Below the pieces are notes generated by a model that searched no databases, was not told where the DNA came from, and saw nothing but the letters and a program-made list of their open reading frames with translations. Shown piece by piece: positions 1 to 6,254 of a DNA stretch of 10,092 nucleotides. Origin of the DNA: Vallitalea maricola (GTDB lineage Bacteria > Bacillota > Clostridia > Lachnospirales > Vallitaleaceae); contig NZ_BTPU01000105.1 of NCBI RefSeq assembly GCF_036985595.1, forward strand, positions 1 through 10,092. Direction: 5' to 3'. A program made the translations under genes and the position numbers. Position 1 is the stretch's first letter. Every line of letters begins with the position of its first letter.

Positions 1-43
1 GAATTTTTTCTTTTAACAACATTGTTGTTAAAAGAAAAAATTC
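1..43. repeat. Perfect 43-bp palindrome at the window edge
   Basis: Bases 1-21 are the exact reverse complement of bases 23-43, with a single T at position 22 between them. Base 44 has no partner because the window begins at base 1, so the true length is unknown. The right arm reads naturally into the conserved HsdS sequence, whereas the left arm gives the residues EFFLLTT, which do not look like HsdS. Contig-end fold-back is the simplest explanation; a real cruciform or a recombination site in a variable hsdS locus is the alternative. Confidence 0.9.
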
Positions 44-846
44 CATTACCAATAATAAAAGAACAATACAGTATATCTAATTATTTAGACACCAAATGCA
101 CCAAAATAGACCAAACAATAGAAAGGCAAAAACAAGTAATAGAAAAACTTAAAGAATATAAAAAATCAATTATAACAGAAGCAGTAACAAAAGGGTTAAA
201 TACTAATGTAAAGATGAAACATAGTGGTGTTGAATGGATTGGAGAAATACCAGAGAATTGGAAAATAAGGAAGATAAAATATGAATTTAGAATTAAAAAG
301 AATATTGCTGGAAGAGAAGGGTATGATATACTTTCTGTAACTCAACGAGGTATTAGAATAAAAGATATAAGTAATAATAATGGACAATTAGCAATGAATT
401 ATTCTAAATATCAACTTGTTGAAATTGGTGACTATATAATGAATCATATGGATTTATTAACAGGATTTGTAGATTGTTCTAAATTTTCTGGTGTTACAAG
501 TCCTGACTATAGAGTATTTTATCTAATAAATTCAAATAGAAATGAAGAGTATTATAAATATATTTTCCAATGTTGTTATTTCAATAAAATTTTCTTTGGA
601 TTAGGACAAGGTGTTTCTGGATTAGGTCGTTGGAGATTGCAAACAGATAAATTTTTAAATTTTATTATTCCTGTACCTCCAGTTGATGAGCAATTAGAAA
701 TTTATCAATATATAAATAGAAAATTAATTAGTATAAACAAAGCAATATCTAAAAAGCAACAACTAATAGACAAGCTAACCCAATACAAAAAATCCTTGAT
801 ATACGAATGTGTAACAGGTAAAAAAGAGGTGAATAACTGTGGATGA
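1..846 (+). CDS. hsdS: Type I restriction-modification specificity subunit HsdS (5' partial)
   Basis: HsdS supplies the DNA-recognition part of the type I complex with HsdM and HsdR. The frame is open from base 1, so the gene runs in from upstream and the first target-recognition domain is missing. The visible part starts at the central conserved region (IPLPIIKEQ, then a coiled helix ending EYKKSIITEAVTKG, about bases 40-200). The second target-recognition domain follows, opening with GVEWIGEIPENW near 225. The distal conserved repeat starts with IPVPPVDEQ near 670 and ends in a helix closing QYKKSLIYECVTGK. The two helical repeats are clearly related, as is usual in HsdS. The last 8 bases overlap hsdR. 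The TTG at 22 is not a credible start because the family has a further domain before this point. The first 21 bases belong to a palindrome and may be artefactual. Confidence 0.92.
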   Translation, partial: EFFLLTTLLLKEKIPLPIIKEQYSISNYLDTKCTKIDQTIERQKQVIEKLKEYKKSIITEAVTKGLNTNVKMKHSGVEWIGEIPENWKIRKIKYEFRIKKNIAGREGYDILSVTQRGIRIKDISNNNGQLAMNYSKYQLVEIGDYIMNHMDLLTGFVDCSKFSGVTSPDYRVFYLINSNRNEEYYKYIFQCCYFNKIFFGLGQGVSGLGRWRLQTDKFLNFIIPVPPVDEQLEIYQYINRKLISINKAISKKQQLIDKLTQYKKSLIYECVTGKKEVNNCG

Positions 847-3800
847 ACAAATAAATGAAAAAAAATTTGAGGAAGCTATAGAACATTCTCTAATAACTAA
901 TGGTGGATATAAAAAAGGTGATCCTAAGAAATTTGATAGAAAATTAGCATTAGATAAAGAAACTCTTATAAATTTCGTTAAGAAGACTCAACCAAATAAA
1001 TGGAAGAAACATTGCTTAATATATAATACCTCAGCCGAAGAAAGTTTTATCAATCGTTTTTGTAAAGAAGTCAAAACAAGAGGTTTGTTAGATGTTCTAA
1101 GACATGGTTTTAAAGATAGAGGAACTCTATTCAAAGTATGTCACTTCAAACCTGAAACCGCATTAAATCCTGATAGTGTAGAGTTATATGAAGATAACAT
1201 TTTACACTGTACAAGACAATTACATTATTCAGTATTTAATGAGAATAGCATAGATATAGTGTTATTTCTGAATGGTATCCCAATAGTATCAATGGAACTT
1301 AAATGTCAATTCACTGGTCAAAATGTATTAAATGCTATTGACCAGTACAAGTTTGATAGAGCAAGCAAAGATACAATATTTGAATTTAGAAATAGAGTAT
1401 TAGTTCACTTTGCAGTTGATTTATATGAAGTACATATGACAACCAAACTAGATGGAGTAAAAACTTATTTCTTACCATTCAATCAAGGTTCAAAAGGTTG
1501 TGGTAATATTGGAAGTGCTGGTAATCCAACGAACTATGATGGTTATCAAACAGCTTATCTATGGGAACAAGTACTCTGTAAAGACAGATTATTAGAGATT
1601 ATACACAAATATATGCATCTTGAAAAAAAAGAAAAGAAAGATGTAAAAGGTAAAAAGCATATTGAAGAAACTATGATATTTCCAAGATATCATCAATTAG
1701 ATGTAGTAACAAAATTACTAGCAGATGTTAAGAAAAATGGTGCAGGTAAAAATTACTTAATACAACATAGTGCAGGAAGTGGAAAATCCAATTCAATAGC
1801 ATGGTTAGCATATAGGCTTGTAGGATTACATAATAATGATGATGAATCAATATTCCAGACAATAATAGTAGTTACAGACAGAAGAATATTAGATAGTCAA
1901 CTTCAAGATACAATATACCAATTTGATCATGTACCAGGGGTTGTAGAATGTATAGATAAGAAAAAACACTCAGTTGATTTGAAAAATGCTATTAATTCAG
2001 GAAAGAGAATAATTATAACAACGCTTCAGAAATTTCCTGTCATATATAAAGAAGTTCAAGTAAACAATAGAAACTTCGCAATTATAGTAGATGAAGCACA
2101 CTCAAGTCAAACAGGTCAAGCATCTAAAAAATTAAAAAAGGCACTCGGCAATACAGAAGAAGTACTAGAAGCATACAGAAAGATAGAAAACGAAGCAGAA
2201 GAAAACCAAAAGGATGAAGAAGATAGATTATTAGATGAACTTGCATCACATGGACAATTAAAAAACTTATCATTCTTTGCATTTACAGCAACACCAAAAG
2301 GAAAAACATTACAGATGTTCGGGGAAAAACAATCAGATGGAACGTACAGAGCTTATCATATTTATTCCATGAGACAAGCAATAGAAGAACATTTTATATT
2401 AGACGTATTGAAGAATTATACAACATATAAGATGTATTATAAAATAGCTAAAAAAGCAGCTGATGATCCTGATATAGATACAACTAAAGGTGCTAAAGAA
2501 ATTGCAAAATACGAAAGTTTGCACCCTCATAACTTAGCTCAAAAAACAGCCATCATGATAGAACATTTTAGAAGTATTACAAAGAATAAAATAGGCGGTA
2601 GGGCTAAGGCTATGGTAGTAACATCTTCAAGATTACATGCTGTTCGATATTTATTTGAATTTAGAAGATATATAAAAGAAAAAGGATACAAGGACTTAGA
2701 TGTATTAGTTGCATTTTCGGGAACAGTTAAAGATGATATTTATAATGAAAAAGATTGGACAGAAGAAGTAATAAATAAAAATAAAGATGGCGAGACAATA
2801 AAGGAAGATGAATTAAAAAAGTATTTTCATACTGATAAATTTAATATGTTGATTGTAGCTGAGAAATATCAGACAGGCTTTGATGAACCATTATTACATA
2901 CAATGTTTGTAGATAAAAAATTAACTGGTGTAAAAGCAGTACAAACATTATCAAGATTAAATAGAACGATGAAAGGTAAAGAAGATACCTTCGTACTTGA
3001 TTTTGTTAATACATCAGAAGAAATGCAAAAATCATTCAATCCATATTATCAAGCTACAATATTAGAACAAGAAACTGATCCAAATGTTATCTATACTTTG
3101 AAATATAAATTAGATGAATTTCAAATATATCATCCTACAGAAGTAGAACGTTTTGCAAAAACATATTATAGTAAAAATAACAGGAATGCTCAAGCAATCT
3201 TAACAGCTTGTATAAAACCTGCATTAGATAGATATAATGCAAAAGAAAAAGAAGAAAGAGAAGAATTTAAGTCAGCGCTATCAAGATTTGTTAGAATATA
3301 TTCATTCATAATACAAGTATGTAGAATGTACGATAAAGACATGCAAAAATTTTTCGTATATGCTAAGTTCTTATCAAAATGTTTACCAAAAGGTGAAAAT
3401 GAAAAAGTAAATATATCAGATAAAATCATACTAGAATATTATAAGTTATCAAAAACATTTGAAGGTCAGATTATTCTTGATAAAGATGGTGACTATATTC
3501 CTAATGTTAAAGGTGGTATTGGAGGAAAACAAAAGAAAAAAGATCCTCTCTCAGTAATTATTGATAAAATGAATGATAGATTTGGCACAGAATTTACAGA
3601 ACAAGACAAAGTGTTAGAGCAGATGAAAGCAGATTTCTCAAAAGATGAAAAAATAGTTAATGCTGCTAAAGCAAACGATAAATCCTTATTCAAATATCTA
3701 TATGAACAAAAATTTAAGGATGTAGCAGTAAATAGATACGAAGCAAATGATAAATTCTTTATGAGTTTATTTAGTGATGAAGAAAAAATGAATTTCATAA

Positions 3801-3847
3801 TGAGTATGATGTCAGAAGTTATATATAGAGAGCTAAGAGAACAATAA
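839..3847 (+). CDS. hsdR: Type I restriction enzyme HsdR subunit (ATP-dependent translocase/endonuclease)
   Basis: HsdR is the motor and nuclease subunit; it translocates DNA with ATP and cuts far from the recognition site. The 1002-residue protein carries an N-terminal PD-(D/E)xK nuclease motif (D139, then E153-L-K155). It then has the superfamily 2 helicase motifs: Walker A SAGSGKS at 311-317, DEAH at 418-421, AFTATPK at 481-487, QTGFDEP at 678-684 and QTLSRLNRT at 702-710. A helical C-terminus of the kind that docks on the methylase follows. All motifs are intact and the length is close to the type IC enzyme EcoR124I (about 1040 aa). The start is GTG at 839, seven bases after GAGGTG (826-831), which lies inside the end of hsdS and implies translational coupling. 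hsdM is absent from the window and probably precedes hsdS. A terminator follows directly. Confidence 0.97.
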   Translation: MDEQINEKKFEEAIEHSLITNGGYKKGDPKKFDRKLALDKETLINFVKKTQPNKWKKHCLIYNTSAEESFINRFCKEVKTRGLLDVLRHGFKDRGTLFKVCHFKPETALNPDSVELYEDNILHCTRQLHYSVFNENSIDIVLFLNGIPIVSMELKCQFTGQNVLNAIDQYKFDRASKDTIFEFRNRVLVHFAVDLYEVHMTTKLDGVKTYFLPFNQGSKGCGNIGSAGNPTNYDGYQTAYLWEQVLCKDRLLEIIHKYMHLEKKEKKDVKGKKHIEETMIFPRYHQLDVVTKLLADVKKNGAGKNYLIQHSAGSGKSNSIAWLAYRLVGLHNNDDESIFQTIIVVTDRRILDSQLQDTIYQFDHVPGVVECIDKKKHSVDLKNAINSGKRIIITTLQKFPVIYKEVQVNNRNFAIIVDEAHSSQTGQASKKLKKALGNTEEVLEAYRKIENEAEENQKDEEDRLLDELASHGQLKNLSFFAFTATPKGKTLQMFGEKQSDGTYRAYHIYSMRQAIEEHFILDVLKNYTTYKMYYKIAKKAADDPDIDTTKGAKEIAKYESLHPHNLAQKTAIMIEHFRSITKNKIGGRAKAMVVTSSRLHAVRYLFEFRRYIKEKGYKDLDVLVAFSGTVKDDIYNEKDWTEEVINKNKDGETIKEDELKKYFHTDKFNMLIVAEKYQTGFDEPLLHTMFVDKKLTGVKAVQTLSRLNRTMKGKEDTFVLDFVNTSEEMQKSFNPYYQATILEQETDPNVIYTLKYKLDEFQIYHPTEVERFAKTYYSKNNRNAQAILTACIKPALDRYNAKEKEEREEFKSALSRFVRIYSFIIQVCRMYDKDMQKFFVYAKFLSKCLPKGENEKVNISDKIILEYYKLSKTFEGQIILDKDGDYIPNVKGGIGGKQKKKDPLSVIIDKMNDRFGTEFTEQDKVLEQMKADFSKDEKIVNAAKANDKSLFKYLYEQKFKDVAVNRYEANDKFFMSLFSDEEKMNFIMSMMSEVIYRELREQ

Positions 3848-3875
3848 CGTTATAATAAATTTAGTGTAGTGAAAG

Positions 3876-3909
3876 AACCTTCCATTTTATAAATGTAGAA
3901 GGTTTTTTT
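3876..3909 (+). terminator. Rho-independent terminator after hsdR
   Basis: AACCTTC (3876-3882) pairs with GAAGGTT (3898-3904). The stem continues with CATTT against AAATG after a two-base bulge, and a run of seven T follows (3903-3909). It lies 29 bases past the hsdR stop and only 16 bases before the next open frame. Confidence 0.85.
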
Positions 3910-3925
3910 ATATAACGGATGTGAC

Positions 3926-4123
3926 TTGAAATTGGAGATATTAATTAAAGAATATAGATTAAAGAAAGATTTATCAATAAGAGATTTAGAAAAAATATCA
4001 AAAATTAATCGTTCTGTTATATCAAGAATTGAAAATAATAAAACCTATTATCCTAATATATATACGGTTTGTAAATTAGCTACCGCACTAAAAATATCCC
4101 TTAATGATCTAGTAAAATATTAA
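3926..4123 (+). CDS. Small Xre-family helix-turn-helix regulator
   Basis: This 65-residue protein is little more than one Xre/Cro-type HTH domain. The recognition region is LSIRDLEKISKINRSVISRIE (about residues 16-36), followed by the usual helix 4-5 pattern VCKLATALKISLNDLVKY at the C-terminus. Such single-domain proteins bind short DNA dyads as dimers. The start is uncertain: TTG at 3926 is only one base after a near-consensus GGATGTGA (3917-3924), so TTG at 3932 (63 aa, MEILIKEYR) may be used instead. The gene follows the hsdR terminator by 16 bases, so it needs read-through or a promoter that overlaps the terminator; a TATAAT at 3851-3856 is a possible -10 without a clear -35. Its position suggests control of the R-M genes or of the element, but no target is visible. 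It differs from both phage switch regulators further right. Confidence 0.85.
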   Translation: MKLEILIKEYRLKKDLSIRDLEKISKINRSVISRIENNKTYYPNIYTVCKLATALKISLNDLVKY

Positions 4124-4124
4124 A

Positions 4125-4144
4125 TGGTTGCTCCAAAGCAACCA
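4125..4144 (+). repeat. 8-bp stem hairpin just after the small HTH gene
   Basis: TGGTTGCT (4125-4132) pairs perfectly with AGCAACCA (4137-4144) around a four-base CCAA loop. It begins two bases after the stop of the HTH gene and probably ends that transcript or protects its 3' end. No T run follows (AATGTATATT), so it is a weak terminator by the standard model. Confidence 0.55.
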
Positions 4145-4163
4145 AATGTATATTATAATATAG

Positions 4164-4189
4164 CCATATTAAAGAACTACTTAATATGG
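4164..4189. repeat. 9-bp perfect inverted repeat
   Basis: CCATATTAA (4164-4172) and TTAATATGG (4181-4189) are exact reverse complements separated by eight bases. The arms are AT-rich, which fits a protein-binding dyad better than a terminator. It lies upstream of the 42-codon gene at 4290. Confidence 0.6.
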
Positions 4190-4231
4190 GGTAGGGCAAG
4201 TTAATATACATATTTAATTAAGTATTAGTCA

Positions 4232-4259
4232 AATGTTTATTCATAATTAATCAAACATT
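4232..4259. repeat. 7-bp inverted repeat upstream of the 42-codon gene
   Basis: AATGTTT (4232-4238) and AAACATT (4253-4259) are reverse complements around 14 bases. The stretch is very AT-rich, so chance occurrence is possible. It is listed because it is one of five dyads in about 360 bases. Confidence 0.35.
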
Positions 4260-4289
4260 AGTAGCTCTATCTCCACTGGAGGAATGGAT

Positions 4290-4418
4290 TTGAATGAACA
4301 GCTATTACAGGTAATACAAGAAGAACTTCATCAATATGAAGTGGATGACATTAAAATAGACATAATTATTGACATTTTAGATAGACTTACTGATGAAGGC
4401 TACAGCGATAAACTGTAG
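4290..4418 (+). CDS. Hypothetical 42-aa acidic helical protein
   Basis: The open frame starts at TTG 4290, seven bases after a perfect GGAGG (4278-4282), and ends at TAG 4416-4418. An in-frame ATG at 4284 is only one base from GGAGG and so is unlikely to be the start. The product begins MNEQLLQVIQEELHQYEVDD and continues with a hydrophobic-acidic helix (IKIDIIIDILDRL), ending GYSDKL. It looks wholly helical and acidic, with no signal peptide, no cysteines and no family that I recognise. The ribosome site could be partly masked by a small hairpin, CTCC (4271-4274) with GGAG (4278-4281). Its stop codon lies in the right arm of another hairpin (4398-4420). The good ribosome site and protein-like composition argue for a real gene; its shortness argues for caution. 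Confidence 0.55.
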   Translation: MNEQLLQVIQEELHQYEVDDIKIDIIIDILDRLTDEGYSDKL

Positions 4419-4420
4419 CC
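4398..4420 (+). terminator. Hairpin over the stop codon of the 42-aa gene (possible terminator)
   Basis: GGCTACAG (4398-4405) pairs exactly with CTGTAGCC (4413-4420) around a seven-base loop. The TAG stop is in the right arm. It is GC-richer than its surroundings, but AATTAATACG follows rather than a T run. A second TAGCC at 4482-4486 could compete for the left arm and is followed by seven T (4491-4497). Confidence 0.45.
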
Positions 4421-4434
4421 AATTAATACGCTAA

Positions 4435-4479
4435 TGGAAAACGAAATACCCTATGTATAGCTAGATGATACGTTTTCCA
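4435..4479. repeat. 9-bp inverted repeat with 27-bp loop
   Basis: TGGAAAACG (4435-4443) and CGTTTTCCA (4471-4479) are exact reverse complements. CTA at 4431-4433 and TAG at 4482-4484 extend the pairing across small internal mismatches. A run of seven T begins 12 bases later. It sits between two convergent transcripts (the 42-aa gene and the minus-strand membrane gene) and could serve as a shared terminator or a protein-binding dyad. Confidence 0.55.
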
Positions 4480-4549
4480 AATAGCCAAGATTTTTTTAAG
4501 TAAATATCTGTAGTTTAAACTTTTATACTTTATGTTTTATATGTATTAA

Positions 4550-4741
4550 TTATGGGTTGCCTTTTAAAGTAGGTGGAGAATACTTTTTTCCAGTTAATTT
4601 ATCAAATACAATAGTTTCATTTGAAGTTGAATGATATTCGTACCTATTATAATTTACATAAATAAATGTAGATATTATTATACCTAAAGTGATAATTATA
4701 CCAACTAGAAATTGAACAAGATTATTTTTTATATAACTCAT
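4550..4741 (-). CDS. Small single-span membrane protein
   Basis: The 63-residue product has one clear membrane segment (about residues 8-30, LVQFLVGIIITLGIIISTFI). A short polar tail carries NETIVFDKLTGKKY, a pattern common in small membrane proteins of Bacillota, where a strand ending in 'D-x-x-TG-x-x-Y' follows the anchor. No enzymatic residues are evident. The ATG at 4741 is preceded by GGAGG (reverse of 4756-4760) with a long 14-base spacing. An in-frame stop lies two codons upstream, so no longer start exists nearby. The GGAGG overlaps the stop codon of the upstream secreted-protein gene, so the two are surely co-transcribed and probably translationally coupled. This start region is a near copy of the end of the upstream gene. 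The function is unknown; a role with the secreted partner is inferred from context. Confidence 0.8.
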   Translation of the reverse strand: MSYIKNNLVQFLVGIIITLGIIISTFIYVNYNRYEYHSTSNETIVFDKLTGKKYSPPTLKGNP

Positions 4742-4798
4742 TTGTTATTTTTAATCCTCCTATTCTTCATATAAATCATTTGTTATTCTTAATCCTCC
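4723..4798 (-). repeat. 38-bp direct tandem duplication joining two genes
   Basis: Bases 4723-4760 and 4761-4798 are adjacent copies with 34 of 38 positions identical. Read on the minus strand, the first copy (4798-4761) encodes the last residues of the secreted protein (GGLRITNDLYEE) and the start of its stop codon. The second copy supplies the GGAGG and ATG of the small membrane-protein gene. Because 38 is not a multiple of three, the same sequence is read in different frames. Confidence 0.9.
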
Positions 4799-5455
4799 AT
4801 TAGGTGCATATGCTGTTCCTTCATTATAACCTTCTTTTGGATAATGAATATCATATGTGTATTTATCTAGATATTCCCATACTTCAATGTCTCTGTAATG
4901 ATTTTCTGGAACAGTAACATGAACCTCCCACTCTTTAACATTTGATTCACCATTTTTTCCACCGATTTTCAATTCAATAACATCAAGAACATCCATACTA
5001 CCTTCACCATATACCTCCCAATAAGATGTAGTAGTTGCTTTAAGTTTAAAATCTGTTACTTTACCGTAAACCCTATATGGTGTTCCATCAGTCTTATCAT
5101 ACGCTCTATTAGTTTCTTTTTTCCAATTTTCGATAGTAATTTCGCCCCTGTCCGAAGAACGTCTAATCATTAAAGGAACATTTTTATCTTCTTTAGGCAT
5201 AACATAGGTTAATGTTCTTGAAACAAGCTTACCTTCATCAGAATTATCATATTTAGCAAGCTCATCTGTGTCAGTAATTGTAACTGTGTACACATCAGTT
5301 GTAGGATTAGAGAATGTTTTTATAGCCATACCTTTTTCCATATAAACCATCAATTCATCATTAACTTTAGAAGATGGGGCATTCTTAGCATAAGCCATTC
5401 CGGAACTACTTAGTATAAACACAAGTACCAATAATAAACTCAATTTTCTTTTCAT
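4760..5455 (-). CDS. Secreted protein of unknown function
   Basis: The 231-residue product begins with a typical Gram-positive signal peptide: MKRKLSLLLVLVF, a hydrophobic core, then a signal peptidase I site after AYA (about residue 23). No lipobox cysteine is present, so it should be released or held by other means. The mature part (about 208 aa) is rich in Thr, Tyr, Glu and Lys, with many alternating hydrophobic stretches that suggest beta structure, and several Trp and Tyr near the end (TTTSYWEVYGE, IEVWEYLDKYTYDIHYP). I recognise no family. ATG at 5455 is chosen over the ATG at 5470 because GGAGG lies between them, eight bases before 5455, and because the signal peptide then starts correctly. 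It has its own extended -10 promoter, so it can be made in the lysogen. Its minus-strand place beside the repressor fits lysogenic conversion or superinfection exclusion (inference). Confidence 0.85.
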   Translation of the reverse strand: MKRKLSLLLVLVFILSSSGMAYAKNAPSSKVNDELMVYMEKGMAIKTFSNPTTDVYTVTITDTDELAKYDNSDEGKLVSRTLTYVMPKEDKNVPLMIRRSSDRGEITIENWKKETNRAYDKTDGTPYRVYGKVTDFKLKATTTSYWEVYGEGSMDVLDVIELKIGGKNGESNVKEWEVHVTVPENHYRDIEVWEYLDKYTYDIHYPKEGYNEGTAYAPNGGLRITNDLYEE

Positions 5456-5515
5456 TACAAATTCCTCCATTAATCTTAATATATTTTATTTTTTGTATAT
5501 ATTGTTACAAAAAAT

Positions 5516-5524
5516 ATTATATCA
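5516..5524 (-). promoter_or_regulatory. Extended -10 promoter for the secreted/membrane gene pair
   Basis: On the minus strand the sequence reads TGATATAAT: a perfect TATAAT (5521-5516) preceded by the TGn extension. No good -35 is visible at the right distance, as is usual for extended -10 promoters. Transcription would begin near 5509, giving a leader of about 55 bases before ATG 5455. Confidence 0.55.
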
Positions 5525-5701
5525 TACACCCAATAGCGAAATATGTAGAAATTTGCAATACCTAAATTAATTTAATAATTAATAAAATATTTAATTAATA
5601 TTATGTTTTTGCTAATTCTTTAATAATTAAACCTATATTCATATGAAAACCTCTTCAAATATTTATATGTTTTATGTATAGAGTATTTAATATTTATAAA
5701 C

Positions 5702-5729
5702 AAAAAACAGAACTACATATGTAGCTCTG
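5702..5729 (-). terminator. Rho-independent terminator of the repressor gene
   Basis: Read on the minus strand, CAGAGCTAC (5729-5721) pairs with GTAGTTCTG (5716-5708). The stem has nine pairs, one of them G-T, with an ATAT loop, and six T follow (5707-5702). It lies about 50 bases past the repressor stop and separates that transcript from the secreted-protein gene. Confidence 0.8.
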
Positions 5730-5781
5730 CTTAAATGTCAGATAAATATAATGTTGTTGAGCTTATTTTTTATTGCGATTT

Positions 5782-6144
5782 TTATAATTTACTTAAATCA
5801 ATAGCATGTCCTAATAGTTTCTGAAGCCATTCAATTTTTTCTTCTGTCAATTCCTCATCTCTTGTAATAATACCTTTGTCTATTAATAAATCATGAATAG
5901 CTAATGATAATTTTTGTGTATTATCGTTAATATTATTAAAATTAGGATTACCCGTATTTCCAATCAAATAATCAACTGATACATCATAAAAATTAGCAAT
6001 TTGTTTTTTTAGTTCATCATCTGGTGTTCTTTTGCCTGTTTCATATTGATTGTATCTAGCATCAGAAATACCTAAAATAAGAGAAACTTGTTTTTGGGTT
6101 AAACCTTTTTTATTTCTTAAGTACCTAAGTCTGTTACTAAACAT
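5782..6144 (-). CDS. CI-like phage repressor (Xre family, short form)
   Basis: The 120-residue protein has an N-terminal HTH_3 domain (about residues 5-62): RLRYLRNKKGLTQKQVSLILG, then ISDARYNQYETGKRTPDD, closing FYDVSVDYLIG, the pattern typical of phage repressors. The remaining roughly 58 residues are a short helical tail. There is no S24/LexA-type peptidase domain and hence no visible RecA-dependent self-cleavage. ATG 6144 is used because GAGGTG (6157-6152) stands seven bases before it. Its promoter's likely start of transcription, near 6157, also rules out the further ATG at 6159. It faces the Cro-like gene across an operator array, so it most likely holds the lysogenic state and controls its own synthesis. 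No ImmA-type metalloprotease gene adjoins it, unlike ImmR/ImmA systems of similar size. Confidence 0.88.
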   Translation of the reverse strand: MFSNRLRYLRNKKGLTQKQVSLILGISDARYNQYETGKRTPDDELKKQIANFYDVSVDYLIGNTGNPNFNNINDNTQKLSLAIHDLLIDKGIITRDEELTEEKIEWLQKLLGHAIDLSKL

Positions 6145-6163
6145 ATTTAAACACCTCATAACA

Positions 6164-6192
6164 ATTATATATTAACAGGATGTTAAGAACAA
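6164..6192 (-). promoter_or_regulatory. Leftward promoter of the repressor
   Basis: On the minus strand, TTGTTC (6192-6187) and a perfect TATAAT (6169-6164) are separated by exactly 17 bases. The first operator dyad (6172-6186) fills the spacer, so binding there should block repressor synthesis. The expected start of transcription is near 6157, leaving a very short leader before ATG 6144. Confidence 0.7.
6172..6186. promoter_or_regulatory. Switch operator 1 (TTAAC-AGGAT-GTTAA)
   Basis: A 15-bp dyad with perfect 5-bp arms and a five-base centre. It lies between the -10 and -35 of the repressor promoter and is the site best placed for autoregulation or for Cro action on the repressor. Confidence 0.75.
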
Positions 6193-6197
6193 TAAAT

Positions 6198-6212
6198 TTA
6201 ACGAATTGTTAA
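6198..6212. promoter_or_regulatory. Switch operator 2 (TTAAC-GAATT-GTTAA)
   Basis: The dyad has the same arms as operator 1. It lies between the two divergent promoters, 5 bases from the leftward -35 and 8 bases from the rightward -35. A protein bound here could touch polymerase at either promoter, so activation as well as repression is possible. Confidence 0.75.
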
Positions 6213-6220
6213 TAATTACA

Positions 6221-6249
6221 TTGACACTAACAAAACGTTAGTATATAAT
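6221..6249 (+). promoter_or_regulatory. Rightward promoter of the Cro-like gene and early operon
   Basis: TTGACA (6221-6226) and TATAAT (6244-6249) are both exact consensus hexamers with a 17-base spacer, so this is an intrinsically strong sigma-A promoter. Operator 3 occupies 15 of the 17 spacer bases. Transcription should begin near 6256, inside operator 4. Confidence 0.92.
6227..6241. promoter_or_regulatory. Switch operator 3 (CTAAC-AAAAC-GTTAG)
   Basis: A perfect 5-bp-arm dyad filling the spacer of the rightward promoter; binding would directly exclude RNA polymerase. An 18-bp stretch including flanks (ACTAAC through GTTAGTA) is identical to operator 5. Confidence 0.82.
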
Positions 6250-6254
6250 AAAAA

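Larger units (their letters stand above)
5456..5781. other. AT-rich intergenic region between the secreted-protein gene and the repressor
   Basis: These 326 bases contain no credible gene on either strand. They hold the leader and extended -10 promoter of the secreted-protein gene (near 5516) and the repressor's terminator (5702-5729). TTTAATAATTAA occurs twice (5571-5582 and 5619-5630) within very AT-rich sequence, which may be simple composition. No copy of the switch operator dyad is present here. Confidence 0.7.

Noticed and set aside
3190..3798. Two minus-strand open frames (79 and 101 codons) opposite hsdR
   Set aside because: They lie wholly inside a well-supported hsdR with intact motifs, have Ser/Leu/Phe-rich antisense composition, and show no ribosome site.
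4434..4460. Eight-codon frame MENEIPYV within the large inverted repeat
   Set aside because: Too short, no ribosome site before the ATG, and better explained by the inverted repeat itself.
5571..5630. TTTAATAATTAA repeated twice in the intergenic region
   Set aside because: The stretch is almost pure A and T, so a 12-bp repeat is not surprising, and no regular spacing or third copy was seen.
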